Positions 17,780 to 25,982 of a stretch of 64,000 nt of DNA are shown piece after piece. The DNA is taken from assembly GCA_019116245.1 (NCBI GenBank), contig DXCC01000002.1, forward strand, positions 1 to 64,000, given 5' to 3'. The position numbers and the translations under genes were made by a program. The DNA comes from Candidatus Tidjanibacter faecipullorum (GTDB lineage: Bacteria; Bacteroidota; Bacteroidia; Bacteroidales; Rikenellaceae). The notes under the pieces were generated by a model. It ran no database searches. It worked only from the letters and a program-made list of their open reading frames with translations, and had not been told where the DNA came from. Position 1 is the first letter of the stretch, and each line of letters begins with the position of its first letter.

Positions 17780-18883
17780 ATGAAACACACCCTGCTGCTG
17801 TTGCTGCTGACGGTCTGCCTCTGCTGCCGCTGCACGCCCCACGATACGGAACCGGCCATCCGCAACGTCATCTTCATGATCGGCGACGGCATGGGCCTCG
17901 CCCAGGTCACCGCCCTCTCCGCCGAAGGAGACTATGCCCCCACCCCCTTCGACCGGGCCGAGATCATCGGTCTCCAGAAAACCTATTCGGCCAACAACCG
18001 CGTCACCGACTCCGCCGCCGCGGGCACCGCGCTGGCCACCGGCTCCAAGACCGACAACGGCACGATCGGCCTCGCCCCCGACGGCTCGCCCCTCGAATCG
18101 GCCCTGCAGGTGGCCGCCAGCCACGACAAGGCCACCGGCATCGTGGTGACCTACTCGCCGCTCGATGCCACGCCGGCCGCCTTCGTGGCCCACACCGCCG
18201 ACCGCTACGACTTCGAGGGAACCGCCCTCCAGTATGTGACGTGCGGCGTGGACGTGATCGCCGGATCGGGTCCGCAATACTTCAACCGGCGCAGCGACGG
18301 CCGCGACCTGATTGCCGAGATGGAGGCCCGGGGCTACACCTTTGCTGCCGACAAGGCCGCTCTGCTCGGCGCCACGCACACCCCGCTGCTGGCCCTGCTG
18401 CCCGACGAGTCGCTCCCCTACGCAGTCGACGACTCGCTGAACCTGCGCGGCGACTACCTGGCCGAAGCGACAGCCAAAGCCATCGCCCTGCTGGAGGCAA
18501 GCGGCAAGAAGGGGTTCTTCCTGATGGTCGAAGGATCCCTCATCGACAAGGCCGCCCACCGCAACGATTACGAAGACATGATGGCCGAGATGCGTGACTT
18601 CAGCCGGGCCGTCGATGTGGCGTGCGCCTATGCGGACGCCCATCCGGGCACCCTGGTCGTCGTCACGGGCGACCACGAGACGGGCGGTCTTTCGCTTCTC
18701 TCGCCCGATCTCGATTTCGTGACCGGCAACAACGGGCTGGTCGGCCGCTTTGCCACGGACTCCCATTCGGGCACCTTCGTTCCGGTCTATGCCTACGGTA
18801 CGGGGGCGGAACGCTTCGGCGGCATGATGGAGAACAGCGACCTCGGAAACCGGCTGAAACAGATCGCAGCCGGCACCCGCTGA
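17780..18883 (+). CDS. Alkaline phosphatase (PhoA family), probable lipoprotein
   Basis: A 367-residue metal-dependent phosphomonoesterase. N-terminus MKHTLLLLLLTVCLCCRCTP has a hydrophobic core followed by several Cys and is a likely lipoprotein signal. All expected active-site parts are present: FMIGDGMGLAQ (metal Asp), VTDSAAAGTALATG with the nucleophile Ser, DATPAAFVAHT, MVEGSLIDKAAHRND (metal Glu, Asp, His), VTGDHETGG (Asp-His pair) and SHSGTFVPVYAYG (last His). It is shorter than E. coli PhoA (471) and lacks the large crown insertion. It is a single gene sharing a bidirectional terminator with the convergent MATE gene. It should release phosphate from organic esters at the cell surface or periplasm. 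Confidence 0.9.
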   Translation: MKHTLLLLLLTVCLCCRCTPHDTEPAIRNVIFMIGDGMGLAQVTALSAEGDYAPTPFDRAEIIGLQKTYSANNRVTDSAAAGTALATGSKTDNGTIGLAPDGSPLESALQVAASHDKATGIVVTYSPLDATPAAFVAHTADRYDFEGTALQYVTCGVDVIAGSGPQYFNRRSDGRDLIAEMEARGYTFAADKAALLGATHTPLLALLPDESLPYAVDDSLNLRGDYLAEATAKAIALLEASGKKGFFLMVEGSLIDKAAHRNDYEDMMAEMRDFSRAVDVACAYADAHPGTLVVVTGDHETGGLSLLSPDLDFVTGNNGLVGRFATDSHSGTFVPVYAYGTGAERFGGMMENSDLGNRLKQIAAGTR

Positions 18884-18896
18884 CCTCTGCCCTGCA

Positions 18897-18935
18897 TGCA
18901 GCGAGGGGACACCCGGTCGGTGTCCCCTCGCTGCA
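18897..18935. terminator. Bidirectional terminator between alkaline phosphatase and MATE genes
   Basis: TGCAGCGAGGGGACACC / GGTGTCCCCTCGCTGCA, a 17-bp perfect stem with a tiny loop, in the 53-base gap between convergent genes. Confidence 0.85.
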
Positions 18936-18936
18936 T

Positions 18937-20295
18937 TCACCCCCGCCGCTCCGACCGGCGCGACCGGCTCATGCCGATCACCACCAGACAGGTCAGCATC
19001 TCCGCGGCCGGCACGGCAAACCAGATGCCATGCACGCCCCACACCCGCGGCAGCAGCAGGAAACAGGGAATCAGAAAGAGATAGCCGCGCAGGAAGGTAA
19101 TCAGCAGGGCCGGCAGGGCACGTTCCATGCTCTGGAAGTAACACATGGCCACGATGTTGATTGCGCAGAAAAGCAGGGCCACCGAGAAGATCGGCATGCC
19201 GTCCACCGCAATGTCGTACGGTCCGGTACCGGCCTCCATAAACATGCCGACGATTTGCCGGGGAAAGACCAGGAAGACGGTCATGAAGAGCACCCCGCTC
19301 AGGAAGGCCGTCCGCAGGGCCATCAGGACGGCCGAACGCACCCGGTCGGGACGTCCGGCGCCGAAATTGTAGCTCATGATCGGCTGGGCCGACTGCCCGA
19401 TCGCATTGTTGGCCATGAAGACCAGCGGAAAGAGGTAGCAGGCTACGCTGAAAGCGGCCACGCCGTCCTCGCCCAGGTAGCGGATGAAGACATAGTTACC
19501 CGTAAACATCATGCAGGCAATGGCGCCCTCGCACAGAAAGGTGGGAAAGCCCAGTTTGAGCATGTACCCCACGTTGCGCACGGTCAGCCGCAGGCTCTTG
19601 CGGCTGAGCTTCACACGGGTGAAACGGATCGTGTGGCGCCGGTCGGCCAGATAGGCCACCACCATTGCGGCACCGACAATGTAGCCGAGGCTGGTAGCCA
19701 GTCCCGCCCCGAACATGCCCCAGCCGTACACAAAAATGAACAGGTAGTCGAGCGCAATGTTGATCAGGGCCGGAATGACGTTGCACAGCATGGCATAGTT
19801 GGGCGAGCCGTCGAGCCGGATGAAGAACATGCCCGAATTGAGCAGCGCGCTGAACACGAGGAACGGCACGAACCAGTACATGTACTCCACCGCAGCGGGC
19901 AGCAGCCGTTCCGAACTGCCCAGCAGGCGGGCCACCTGCGGCGCCAGGAGGGTCACCGTCCCCCACAGCAGGGCCAGAAACAGCGACGAGACGACCACCG
20001 CCTGCGTCACGTTGATGCGTGCCACCCTGGGTTTGCCGTGGGCCAGATGGATGGAGGCCACCACCGACGCCCCCACGCCGAACATCAGGCCGATGCCGAT
20101 GTTGATCATGAAGAGCGGCGCCGTAATGTTGACCGCCGCCAGCGCATCGCTGCCGATGCCCCGGCCGACGAAAATGCCGTCCGTAATCACGAAGGCTGCC
20201 GAGAAGACCATGCCCAGCAGCGTAGGCAGCAACAGCTTGCGAAACAGCCGGGGAATCGCCATGCTGCCGAAATCGATATCATCCTTCAGTTCCAT
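18937..20295 (-). CDS. MATE family multidrug/organic cation efflux transporter
   Basis: A 452-residue inner-membrane protein with 12 hydrophobic segments. It starts MELKDDIDFGSMAIPRLFRK; the following LLLPTLLGMVFSAAFVITDG and FVGRGIGSDALAAVNIT are the conserved MATE entry motif (P-x-x-x-G-x-x...G..G...LAA). The C-terminal half repeats the pattern (AAFSVACYLFPLVFMANNAIGQ). It probably exports drugs or metabolites in exchange for Na+ or H+. The ATG at 20295 is preferred over a GTG one codon upstream. TACCTTTG at 20325-20332 is the likely -7 element. Confidence 0.92.
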   Translation of the reverse strand: MELKDDIDFGSMAIPRLFRKLLLPTLLGMVFSAAFVITDGIFVGRGIGSDALAAVNITAPLFMINIGIGLMFGVGASVVASIHLAHGKPRVARINVTQAVVVSSLFLALLWGTVTLLAPQVARLLGSSERLLPAAVEYMYWFVPFLVFSALLNSGMFFIRLDGSPNYAMLCNVIPALINIALDYLFIFVYGWGMFGAGLATSLGYIVGAAMVVAYLADRRHTIRFTRVKLSRKSLRLTVRNVGYMLKLGFPTFLCEGAIACMMFTGNYVFIRYLGEDGVAAFSVACYLFPLVFMANNAIGQSAQPIMSYNFGAGRPDRVRSAVLMALRTAFLSGVLFMTVFLVFPRQIVGMFMEAGTGPYDIAVDGMPIFSVALLFCAINIVAMCYFQSMERALPALLITFLRGYLFLIPCFLLLPRVWGVHGIWFAVPAAEMLTCLVVIGMSRSRRSERRG

Positions 20296-20324
20296 CACAC
20301 GATACTTGTTTCTGTGCCGGAACG

Positions 20325-20332
20325 CAAAGGTA
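20325..20332 (-). promoter_or_regulatory. -7 element TACCTTTG for the MATE gene
   Basis: TAnnTTTG match on the minus strand 29 bases before the ATG. Confidence 0.55.
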
Positions 20333-20429
20333 GCCTTTTATCCGCAGATTGCCCACCTCCGCTGCCCGGCACTCCGCCCGAGGGGGCAAATTCACCGCCC
20401 GCCCGGAGGCCGGATCCGGGATTTTGTGT

Positions 20430-20437
20430 TAATTTTG
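20430..20437 (+). promoter_or_regulatory. -7 element TAATTTTG for prmA
   Basis: TAnnTTTG match 23 bases before the ATG. An upstream TTTTGTG at 20422-20428 is too close to serve as the -33 box. Confidence 0.5.
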
Positions 20438-20460
20438 TCTGCAAACACAATCTGTCACTC

Positions 20461-21288
20461 ATGGACTACATCGAACTGAACGTACCGGTCACCGGCTCCG
20501 AGCAGGCCGAAATCGTCACGGCCATGCTGGCCGACCTCCCCTTCGACAGTTTTGCCGAGGAGCGCGGCGTACTGAAAGCCTATATCCCCAAAGAGGCGCT
20601 GATCGACTGCAAGGAGGAGGCCGACCGTCTCTTGACCGACATGGGACTGCACGGCTGGACCTACATCGAGATTGAGACACAGAACTGGAACGCCCTCTGG
20701 GAGTCGAACTTCGAACCGGTCGAGGTGGACGGCGCCTGCTCCATCCGGGCCCCCTTCTCGCCCGCTCCGGCCACGGGACTGGACATCGTCATCATGCCCA
20801 AGATGTCGTTCGGCACGGGCCACCACGCCACCACGTGGCTGATGACCGCCGAACTGCTCAAACGCGACCTCACCGGACAGACAGGTCTGGACGTGGGCAG
20901 CGGCACGGGTGTCCTCTCGATCGTGGCGGTCAAACGGGGTGCCGAACATGTCGATGCCGTCGACATCGACGACTGGGCCTATGAAAACGGCCGCGAAAAT
21001 ATCGCCGAAAACCATACGGCCGACCGCATCACCCCGATCCTGGGCGACATCTCCGCCGTGGCCGGCCGCACCTACGACTTCGTGCTGGCCAACATCAACC
21101 GCAACATTCTCCTGGCCGACATGCCCCGCTACCGCGCCGCCCTGCGCCCGGGAGGCGAACTGCTGATGAGCGGCATTCTGGAGCGAGACATTCCGGCCAT
21201 CACGGAGAAGGCCGCCGCCGAAGGACTCACCGTCACCGGCTCCCGCCTGCGGGACGGCTGGGCCGTAGTAACCTGCCGCAAGGCCTGA
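20461..21288 (+). CDS. prmA: Ribosomal protein L11 methyltransferase
   Basis: A 275-residue SAM-dependent methyltransferase that trimethylates ribosomal protein L11. The N-terminal 80 residues form the substrate-recognition domain. MPKMSFGTGHHATTWLMTAE precedes the SAM loop LDVGSGTGVLSIVAVKRGA, followed by VDAVDIDDWAY (acidic ribose contact) and VLANINRNILLADM (the NINxN catalytic motif). The start at MDYIELNVPVTGSEQ is the family start; the much longer open frame upstream is antisense to the MATE gene and not coding. Followed 13 bases later by the NAD(P)HX dehydratase gene, so probably co-transcribed. Confidence 0.94.
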   Translation: MDYIELNVPVTGSEQAEIVTAMLADLPFDSFAEERGVLKAYIPKEALIDCKEEADRLLTDMGLHGWTYIEIETQNWNALWESNFEPVEVDGACSIRAPFSPAPATGLDIVIMPKMSFGTGHHATTWLMTAELLKRDLTGQTGLDVGSGTGVLSIVAVKRGAEHVDAVDIDDWAYENGRENIAENHTADRITPILGDISAVAGRTYDFVLANINRNILLADMPRYRAALRPGGELLMSGILERDIPAITEKAAAEGLTVTGSRLRDGWAVVTCRKA

Positions 21289-21301
21289 TCCACGCCCTGC
21301 C

Positions 21302-22222
21302 ATGACACCCGACGACATTCAGTTTCTGCCCCCCGGCGTCAGCGAAGCCTTCGCCGACGCGTCCGGGCTGGGCTTCGGCTACGTCACGGACGACTACCTC
21401 CGCACGCTGATCCTGCCCCGCCGCGAGGATGCCCACAAGGGCACCTACGGCCACGCCCTGCTGGTCTGCGGATCGGAAGGCATGGTCGGCGCCGCCGTAT
21501 TGGCCACCGGTGCCGCCCTGCGTTCGGGCTGCGGACTGGTCACCGTTCATCTGCCCGTCACGGAGCGCGTCCCCGTGCAGACCAACTTCCCCTCGGCCCT
21601 CTTCAGCCTCGACCCCGCCCCCTGCTTCTCGCAGCTGCCCGCCGACATGAGCCGCTACACGGCCGTCGGAGCCGGCTGCGGTCTGGGACGTGACCCCCGC
21701 ACCGGAGCGGCGCTCGACGCCCTGATCGACCATTGCCGCGAGGCGTCCGTACCGCTGGTGCTCGACGCCGACGCTCTCAACTGGCTCGCCACCCACCCCG
21801 ACCGGCTCGACCGGCTGCCCGCCGGCACGATCCTGACGCCCCACGCCGGCGAACTGCGCCGCCTGGTGGGCGAATGGAGCGACGAGGAGGAGAAATTCCG
21901 CCGGATCGCCGCCCTGGCAGCCCGCATCGGCGGCATCGTGGTCTCCAAAGGGCCCAATACGGCCATCTGCGATGCGGGGCGTTCGATCGTCTGCAACTCG
22001 ACCGGCAACGACGGCATGGCCAAGGGGGGCAGCGGCGACATACTGACCGGCCTGCTGACCGGCCTGCTGGCCCGTGGCTACACGCCGCGCAATGCAGCCG
22101 TCGTGGGCGTCTTCCTGCACGGTGCGGCGGGCGACAAGGCGGCCGAATACTTCGGCCGGGAGGCGATGAACAGCAGCGATCTGATCGATTTTCTGGCCGA
22201 AGCATGGAAAGACGCGGAATAA
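21302..22222 (+). CDS. nnrD: ADP-dependent NAD(P)H-hydrate dehydratase, epimerase domain absent
   Basis: A 306-residue ribokinase-fold enzyme that restores NAD(P)H from its hydrated form (NADHX) at the expense of ADP or ATP. Motifs: DAHKGTYGHALLVCGSEGMV, VGAGCGLGRDPRTG, PLVLDADALNWLA, TILTPHAGELRRLVG and NDGMAKGGSGDILTGLLTGL, the last containing the catalytic Asp of the GGSGD loop. Most Bacteroidota have a fusion of about 500 residues with an N-terminal NnrE epimerase; here only about 45 linker residues (GFGYVTDDYLRTLILPRRED) precede the dehydratase. The epimerase may be encoded elsewhere. Co-directional with prmA. Confidence 0.9.
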   Translation: MTPDDIQFLPPGVSEAFADASGLGFGYVTDDYLRTLILPRREDAHKGTYGHALLVCGSEGMVGAAVLATGAALRSGCGLVTVHLPVTERVPVQTNFPSALFSLDPAPCFSQLPADMSRYTAVGAGCGLGRDPRTGAALDALIDHCREASVPLVLDADALNWLATHPDRLDRLPAGTILTPHAGELRRLVGEWSDEEEKFRRIAALAARIGGIVVSKGPNTAICDAGRSIVCNSTGNDGMAKGGSGDILTGLLTGLLARGYTPRNAAVVGVFLHGAAGDKAAEYFGREAMNSSDLIDFLAEAWKDAE

Positions 22223-22226
22223 TCGT

Positions 22227-22234
22227 TACTTTTG
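22227..22234 (+). promoter_or_regulatory. -7 element TACTTTTG for the small conserved gene
   Basis: TAnnTTTG match 40 bases before the start of the 96-residue hypothetical gene. Confidence 0.55.
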
Positions 22235-22273
22235 TCTATACGTAAAATGTCAAACACATAATCACTACCGAAC

Positions 22274-22564
22274 ATGGCAAGTTTAAGAAACCTCAAAAAA
22301 GATATCGATTATCTGGTCGACGAAGTGGTTTGCGACTGCTACCTGGCCCTCTATTTCAACACCGAGAAACGGGACGCCATCATGGACGTCATGGAGGATG
22401 CCGTAGACACCCGCAACGAGTTCTATGAGATGGCCAACCACCCGGCCGAGAAACACAACCCCTCGCTGGTGCGCAAACACTACACGTTCCTGCGCAGCGA
22501 ACTGATGGAGCGCATCGACGGTCTGTTCGACAAGCTCAGCAAGATCGTCAACGAGGCCAAATAG
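22274..22564 (+). CDS. Conserved hypothetical protein, 96 aa, predicted helical
   Basis: Begins MASLRNLKKDIDYLVDEVVC and ends LFDKLSKIVNEAK. It is acidic, with heptad-like hydrophobic spacing throughout and no signal or membrane segment, so a small cytoplasmic all-helical protein is expected. Similar short proteins of unknown role occur widely in Bacteroidales, from memory. Flanked by its own -7 element and a strong terminator, so it is an independent transcript. No function is proposed. Confidence 0.75.
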   Translation: MASLRNLKKDIDYLVDEVVCDCYLALYFNTEKRDAIMDVMEDAVDTRNEFYEMANHPAEKHNPSLVRKHYTFLRSELMERIDGLFDKLSKIVNEAK

Positions 22565-22589
22565 GACGGCTCCGTCCCCGCATCATCGG

Positions 22590-22624
22590 CAGGCGACCTT
22601 TCCCCTCACAGGGAAGGTCGCCTG
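22590..22624 (+). terminator. Terminator after the 96-residue gene
   Basis: CAGGCGACCTT(T)CCC / GGGAAGGTCGCCTG hairpin followed by TTCCGTTTGG, 25 bases past the stop. Confidence 0.8.
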
Positions 22625-22692
22625 TTCCGTTTGGAGCTGTTCCCCACCGGCCGCTTTGCACCGCCGCAGGGACAAAAATCGACAAGAAATAT

Positions 22693-22700
22693 TATCTTTG
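22693..22700 (+). promoter_or_regulatory. -7 element TATCTTTG for the PafA-like gene
   Basis: Exact TAnnTTTG match in the run ATTATCTTTGC, 32 bases before the ATG. Confidence 0.65.
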
Positions 22701-22732
22701 CGGTCGCAGGTTGTCCCCCTGCCCGGTCTGCC

Positions 22733-24373
22733 ATGAAAAGCGGAAAATACATACCTTTTCTTCTGGGAGCCACGGCCGCGCTCCATTGCGCCGCCGCACC
22801 GGCCACTCCGGCCCCCCAGCGCCCTTCCCTGGCCGTAAACATCGTTCTGAGCGGCATCCCCTACGACTTCTTCAGCCGCTACGAGGCCAATCTGACGGAG
22901 GACGGTTTCCGCAAATTCATGCGCGAAGGCACGGTCTTCACCGAAAGCCGCTACGAATACATGCCCACCAACAGCGTCTCGTCGCTGGCTACGCTCACCA
23001 CCGGAGCCTATCCCTCGGTGCACGGCGTTGTCGGCCGGCAGTGGTGCGACGTACTCACCGGCCAGACCGTCTCGCTCATCGACGACCCCGCCGCAACGGG
23101 GTTCGACTGCGAATTCGGCGAGGGATGCTACTCGGGAGCCCTTCTGACCACCCCCACCCTCGGCGACCGGCTGCGGCGCGACTATCCCGAGAGCAAGGTG
23201 ATCAGCATCGCCGCCGACCCCGCATCGGCCATCGTGATGGCGGGCCTGGGCACCGAGGCCTACTGGCTGAATCCGCGCACGGCCTGCTGGACCTCCTCGA
23301 GCGACTACATGCTCTACCTGCCCGGCTGGGTCACCAACTTCAACGAACAGTACAAGAACAACTCCTATTTCAGCAACTGGTTCTGGGTGCTGTGCAAGGA
23401 TGAGATGCGCTACCGCAACCGGCGCATCAGCTACATCCAGCCCGAACACGAGGGACGCTTCCGCCGGATGGAAGCCATCAAGGCCCTGCCCGGCATGACG
23501 GCCGAGGGACGCTTTCCGCGCGTATCGGCCACCCCGCTGGCCAGCGACATGGTAGCCGACTTTGTCCGCCAGGCCGTTCTGCAGGAGCGGCTGGGCGATG
23601 ACGACACCCCCGACCTGCTGAACATCTGCTTCGATGCACCGCGGCGCGTGATCGCCCACTACGGTCCCGAATCGGTCGAGGCCGAGGACATGTTCTACCA
23701 GCTCGACCGAACCATTGCCCTGCTGATCCGCTTCATCGAGCAGGAGACCAACGGCCGCGTCGTCTTCGTCCTCACCACCGACCACGGTTGCAGTGACTCC
23801 TACGACGCCTACGCCCTGCAGGCCGACCGGTTCAACGGCATCCAGTTCCGTACGATCATCAACAGCTTCCTCTGCGCCCAGTACGGCGGCGAAGCCTGGG
23901 TGACGGGCTACTTCGGGCGGCGACTCTACATCAACCGCAACGAAGCCTTCAGCCGCGGGCTGAGCCTCGACGACGTGCAGCGCCGGGCTTCGGACTTTGC
24001 CCTCCAGTTCCGGGGCATCGCCCGCGTGGTACCCTCGTGCGACCTGCGCAGCGGCGCTGCCTCGGACCGCTACCTCCAGCGCCTGCGCAACGGCTACTAC
24101 CAGAAACGGTCAGGCGACCTGCTGGTCGATCTGGAACCCGGACTGATCGAGGAACGCACCGGCGTGCGGGCCGACACCGGTTCGGCATTTGAATACGACA
24201 TACATGTTCCCCTGATGGTCATGGGATACGGCATCCCGGCCGGCGTGTCGGACGAGGAGGTGGACATGACCTCCGTGGCCGTGACACTGGCCCGCCTGCT
24301 GGGCATTTCCCAGCCGGACGCCTCGTCGGCCCTGCCCATCCGCGCCCTGACCGAAGCGGGAACCAAACGATAA
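22733..24373 (+). CDS. Exported PafA-like alkaline phosphatase superfamily protein, probably catalytically dead
   Basis: A 546-residue protein with a signal peptide (MKSGKYIPFLLGATAALHCA). Its backbone follows the Bacteroidota PafA phosphatases: EDGFRKFMREGTVFTESRYEYMPT, GAYPSVHGVVGRQW, YGPESVEAEDMFYQLDR, TTDHG and EYDIHVPLMVMG. Against the PafA pattern as I remember it, key residues differ. The metal Asp of the DQ motif is Ser40 (IVLSGIPYDFF). The Thr nucleophile of PTxTxPGH is Ser81 within PTNSVSSL. The TDYxGH metal Asp and His read APRRVIAH. The C-terminal metal His before G-S-xY is Thr (DTGSAFEYD). Only the TDHG pair is kept. A binding or regulatory role is more likely than hydrolysis. 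It is followed 17 bases later by sufE. Confidence 0.75.
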   Translation: MKSGKYIPFLLGATAALHCAAAPATPAPQRPSLAVNIVLSGIPYDFFSRYEANLTEDGFRKFMREGTVFTESRYEYMPTNSVSSLATLTTGAYPSVHGVVGRQWCDVLTGQTVSLIDDPAATGFDCEFGEGCYSGALLTTPTLGDRLRRDYPESKVISIAADPASAIVMAGLGTEAYWLNPRTACWTSSSDYMLYLPGWVTNFNEQYKNNSYFSNWFWVLCKDEMRYRNRRISYIQPEHEGRFRRMEAIKALPGMTAEGRFPRVSATPLASDMVADFVRQAVLQERLGDDDTPDLLNICFDAPRRVIAHYGPESVEAEDMFYQLDRTIALLIRFIEQETNGRVVFVLTTDHGCSDSYDAYALQADRFNGIQFRTIINSFLCAQYGGEAWVTGYFGRRLYINRNEAFSRGLSLDDVQRRASDFALQFRGIARVVPSCDLRSGAASDRYLQRLRNGYYQKRSGDLLVDLEPGLIEERTGVRADTGSAFEYDIHVPLMVMGYGIPAGVSDEEVDMTSVAVTLARLLGISQPDASSALPIRALTEAGTKR

Positions 24374-24390
24374 CGAAACGTACAAACACT

Positions 24391-24825
24391 ATGGAAACGG
24401 ACAAGATACAGGACGAGATCATCGACGAATTCTCGGCCTTCGACGATTGGTTGGACCGGTACGACATGCTGATCGAACTGGGCAACGACCTGCCCTCCAT
24501 CAATACGGCCCACCGTGACGAGCAGCACCTGATCGAGGGATGCCAGTCGCGCGTATGGGTCGATGCCGAACTGCGCGACGGACGGGTCTACTACTCGGCC
24601 GACAGCGACGCCATCATCACCAAGGGCATCATCGCGCTGCTGATCCGCGTGCTGAACGGTCGCACGCCCCAGGAGATTCTGGACACCGACCTCTACTTCA
24701 TCGACCGGATCGGACTGCGGGCCAACCTGTCGCCCACCCGCTCGAACGGACTGGTGGCCATGATCAAACAGATGCGCCTCTACGCGCTGGCCTTCGCCGA
24801 AGAGCAGAAGCACAACCTGGCCTGA
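24391..24825 (+). CDS. sufE: SufE-family cysteine desulfurase sulfur acceptor
   Basis: A 144-residue SufE/CsdE-type protein that takes persulfide sulfur from SufS and passes it to the SufBCD scaffold for Fe-S cluster assembly. HLIEGCQSRVWVDAEL near residue 50 contains the acceptor Cys in the standard G-C-Q-S-x-V-W context, and NLSPTRSNGLVAMIKQM is the conserved C-terminal part (L.P.R.NG...M...). Cytoplasmic, ATG start. Followed 27 bases later by a DUF59 gene of the same pathway. The other suf genes are not in this window. Confidence 0.92.
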   Translation: METDKIQDEIIDEFSAFDDWLDRYDMLIELGNDLPSINTAHRDEQHLIEGCQSRVWVDAELRDGRVYYSADSDAIITKGIIALLIRVLNGRTPQEILDTDLYFIDRIGLRANLSPTRSNGLVAMIKQMRLYALAFAEEQKHNLA

Positions 24826-24852
24826 CCCGTCGTCCCCAAACACACACGCACC

Positions 24853-25173
24853 ATGGAACCGAAAGAAATCCTGCGGGTGGAACAGGACATCATCGCCACC
24901 CTCAAGAATATCTACGACCCCGAAATCCCGGTCAACATCTACGACCTGGGACTGGTCTATGATATCGACTACACGCCGGACGGTACCGTCAACATCCAGA
25001 TGACCCTCACGGCACCGAACTGCCCGATGGCCGACATGCTCGTCGAGGACATCAACATGCAGGTAGCCAAAATTCCCGGCGTCAAAACCGTCAACGTCTC
25101 GCTCGTCTTCGATCCGCCCTGGGACAAGGAGATGATGAGCGAAGAGGCCAAGCTCGAACTGGGATTCCTCTGA
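24853..25173 (+). CDS. DUF59/MIP18-family Fe-S cluster assembly factor (SufT-like)
   Basis: A 106-residue DUF59 protein. Signature: IYDPEIPVNIYDLGLVYDID at residues 18-37, then MTLTAPNCPMADMLVEDI with the conserved Cys, and SLVFDPPWDKEMMSEEAKLE. Such proteins help load Fe-S clusters onto client proteins and often lie in suf operons. It directly follows sufE and precedes a terminator. The name SufT is plausible but the DUF59 group includes other carriers, so no symbol is given. Confidence 0.9.
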   Translation: MEPKEILRVEQDIIATLKNIYDPEIPVNIYDLGLVYDIDYTPDGTVNIQMTLTAPNCPMADMLVEDINMQVAKIPGVKTVNVSLVFDPPWDKEMMSEEAKLELGFL

Positions 25174-25205
25174 TCCCCGGGCCGGGTGGCCCCCATTCCA
25201 TCACA

Positions 25206-25241
25206 CGGGCGGCGCATCATGAATCCATGATGCGCCGCCCG
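25206..25241 (+). terminator. Terminator of the sufE-DUF59 pair
   Basis: Perfect 16-bp stem CGGGCGGCGCATCATG / CATGATGCGCCGCCCG with a 4-base loop, followed by TTCATTTG. Confidence 0.85.
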
Positions 25242-25538
25242 TTCATTTGCTGCAGCCCCAGCCTTCCGCATGTACGACATGTAAGAAGCATCGCCCGTTA
25301 CCGCAACGTTGCTTCCGCATGCCCGACCGCCGATGCTGTGCCTGCATATTTCCCCGACGTTCCGTCCGCTGTCTGCCCGGTTCTGCCCGCACGGCCGTAG
25401 GTGGACGGCGGGACGGATGCCCCGGCCCAAGCAACTCTCCCTCCAGCGTCCACCGGCAGCGAACCAGTTCTCGCCGTTCCGCCCCATCAATCCCTACCGG
25501 GCACAAAAAGGTCTTCCCCATCCCCGGCGGGCACAAAA
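25242..25538. other. Intergenic stretch without recognisable content
   Basis: About 300 bases between the sufE-operon terminator and the first tRNA-Asp terminator. Overlapping frames on both strands have no credible translation. The only pattern is a partly repeated GGGCACAAAAA just before the tRNA terminator, at 25499 and 25530. Confidence 0.4.
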
Positions 25539-25564
25539 AAAGCGTCCTTTTTCAAGGACGCTTT
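25539..25564 (-). terminator. Terminator of tRNA-Asp copy 1
   Basis: AAAGCGTCCTT / AAGGACGCTTT stem followed on the minus strand by seven T residues. Confidence 0.9.
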
Positions 25565-25568
25565 CCTG

Positions 25569-25642
25569 CGGTATGGACGGGACTCGAACCCGCGACCCCC
25601 TGCGTGACAGGCAGGTATTCTAACCAGCTGAACTACCACACC
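25569..25642 (-). tRNA. tRNA-Asp (GTC), copy 1
   Basis: The minus strand begins GGTGTGGTAGTTCAGCTGG. The anticodon arm CCTGCCTGTCACGCAGG gives anticodon GTC, and the T arm is CGGGTTCGAGTCCCG. Acceptor GGTGTGG pairs with CCATACC, discriminator G; CCA is not encoded. It closely resembles E. coli tRNA-Asp in the internal arms. Confidence 0.95.
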
Positions 25643-25658
25643 GTGCTGTTTGCGGATG

Positions 25659-25689
25659 CAAATATAGGCATATTCCCTGGAACTGCAAA
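25659..25689 (-). promoter_or_regulatory. Promoter of tRNA-Asp copy 1 (TTTG-N19-TATATTTG)
   Basis: Minus strand: TTTG at 25689-25686 and TATATTTG at 25666-25659, exactly 19 bases apart. The -7 element ends 16 bases before the mature 5' end. Confidence 0.85.
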
Positions 25690-25878
25690 TATCCGCGCAA
25701 TAATTTCGCAACTTTTTTCACATTTTCTCCCCGGCCGCCCCGGCCAAAACAACCGCTGTGGGTTATCCCCCCCTTCGCCATGAACCGATTCCCGAATACA
25801 CGGCCGCGCCGCCCCCTGCTTCGAAGGCCAGGTTCCACCACACCTCCGGCACGCCATTCCCGACAGGCAAACACAAAA

Positions 25879-25904
25879 AAAGCGTCCTTTTTCAAGGACG
25901 CTTT
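25879..25904 (-). terminator. Terminator of tRNA-Asp copy 2
   Basis: Same hairpin as at 25539-25564, with the same T-run. Confidence 0.9.
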
Positions 25905-25908
25905 CCTG

Positions 25909-25982
25909 CGGTATGGACGGGACTCGAACCCGCGACCCCCTGCGTGACAGGCAGGTATTCTAACCAGCTGAACTACCACACC
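25909..25982 (-). tRNA. tRNA-Asp (GTC), copy 2
   Basis: Identical in sequence to the copy at 25569-25642, with its own promoter and terminator, so the two are separate transcription units. Confidence 0.95.

Larger units (their letters stand above)
25532..25648. repeat. Direct repeat, copy 1 (tRNA-Asp plus terminator)
   Basis: About 116 bases identical to 25872-25988 at an offset of 340, covering terminator, whole tRNA and a few bases of the 5' leader. Beyond it the promoter regions differ. Confidence 0.9.

Noticed and set aside
18622-20460. Long plus-strand frame leading into prmA
   Set aside because: Antisense to the MATE gene; H/G/Q-rich translation. Only the part from 20461 matches prmA.
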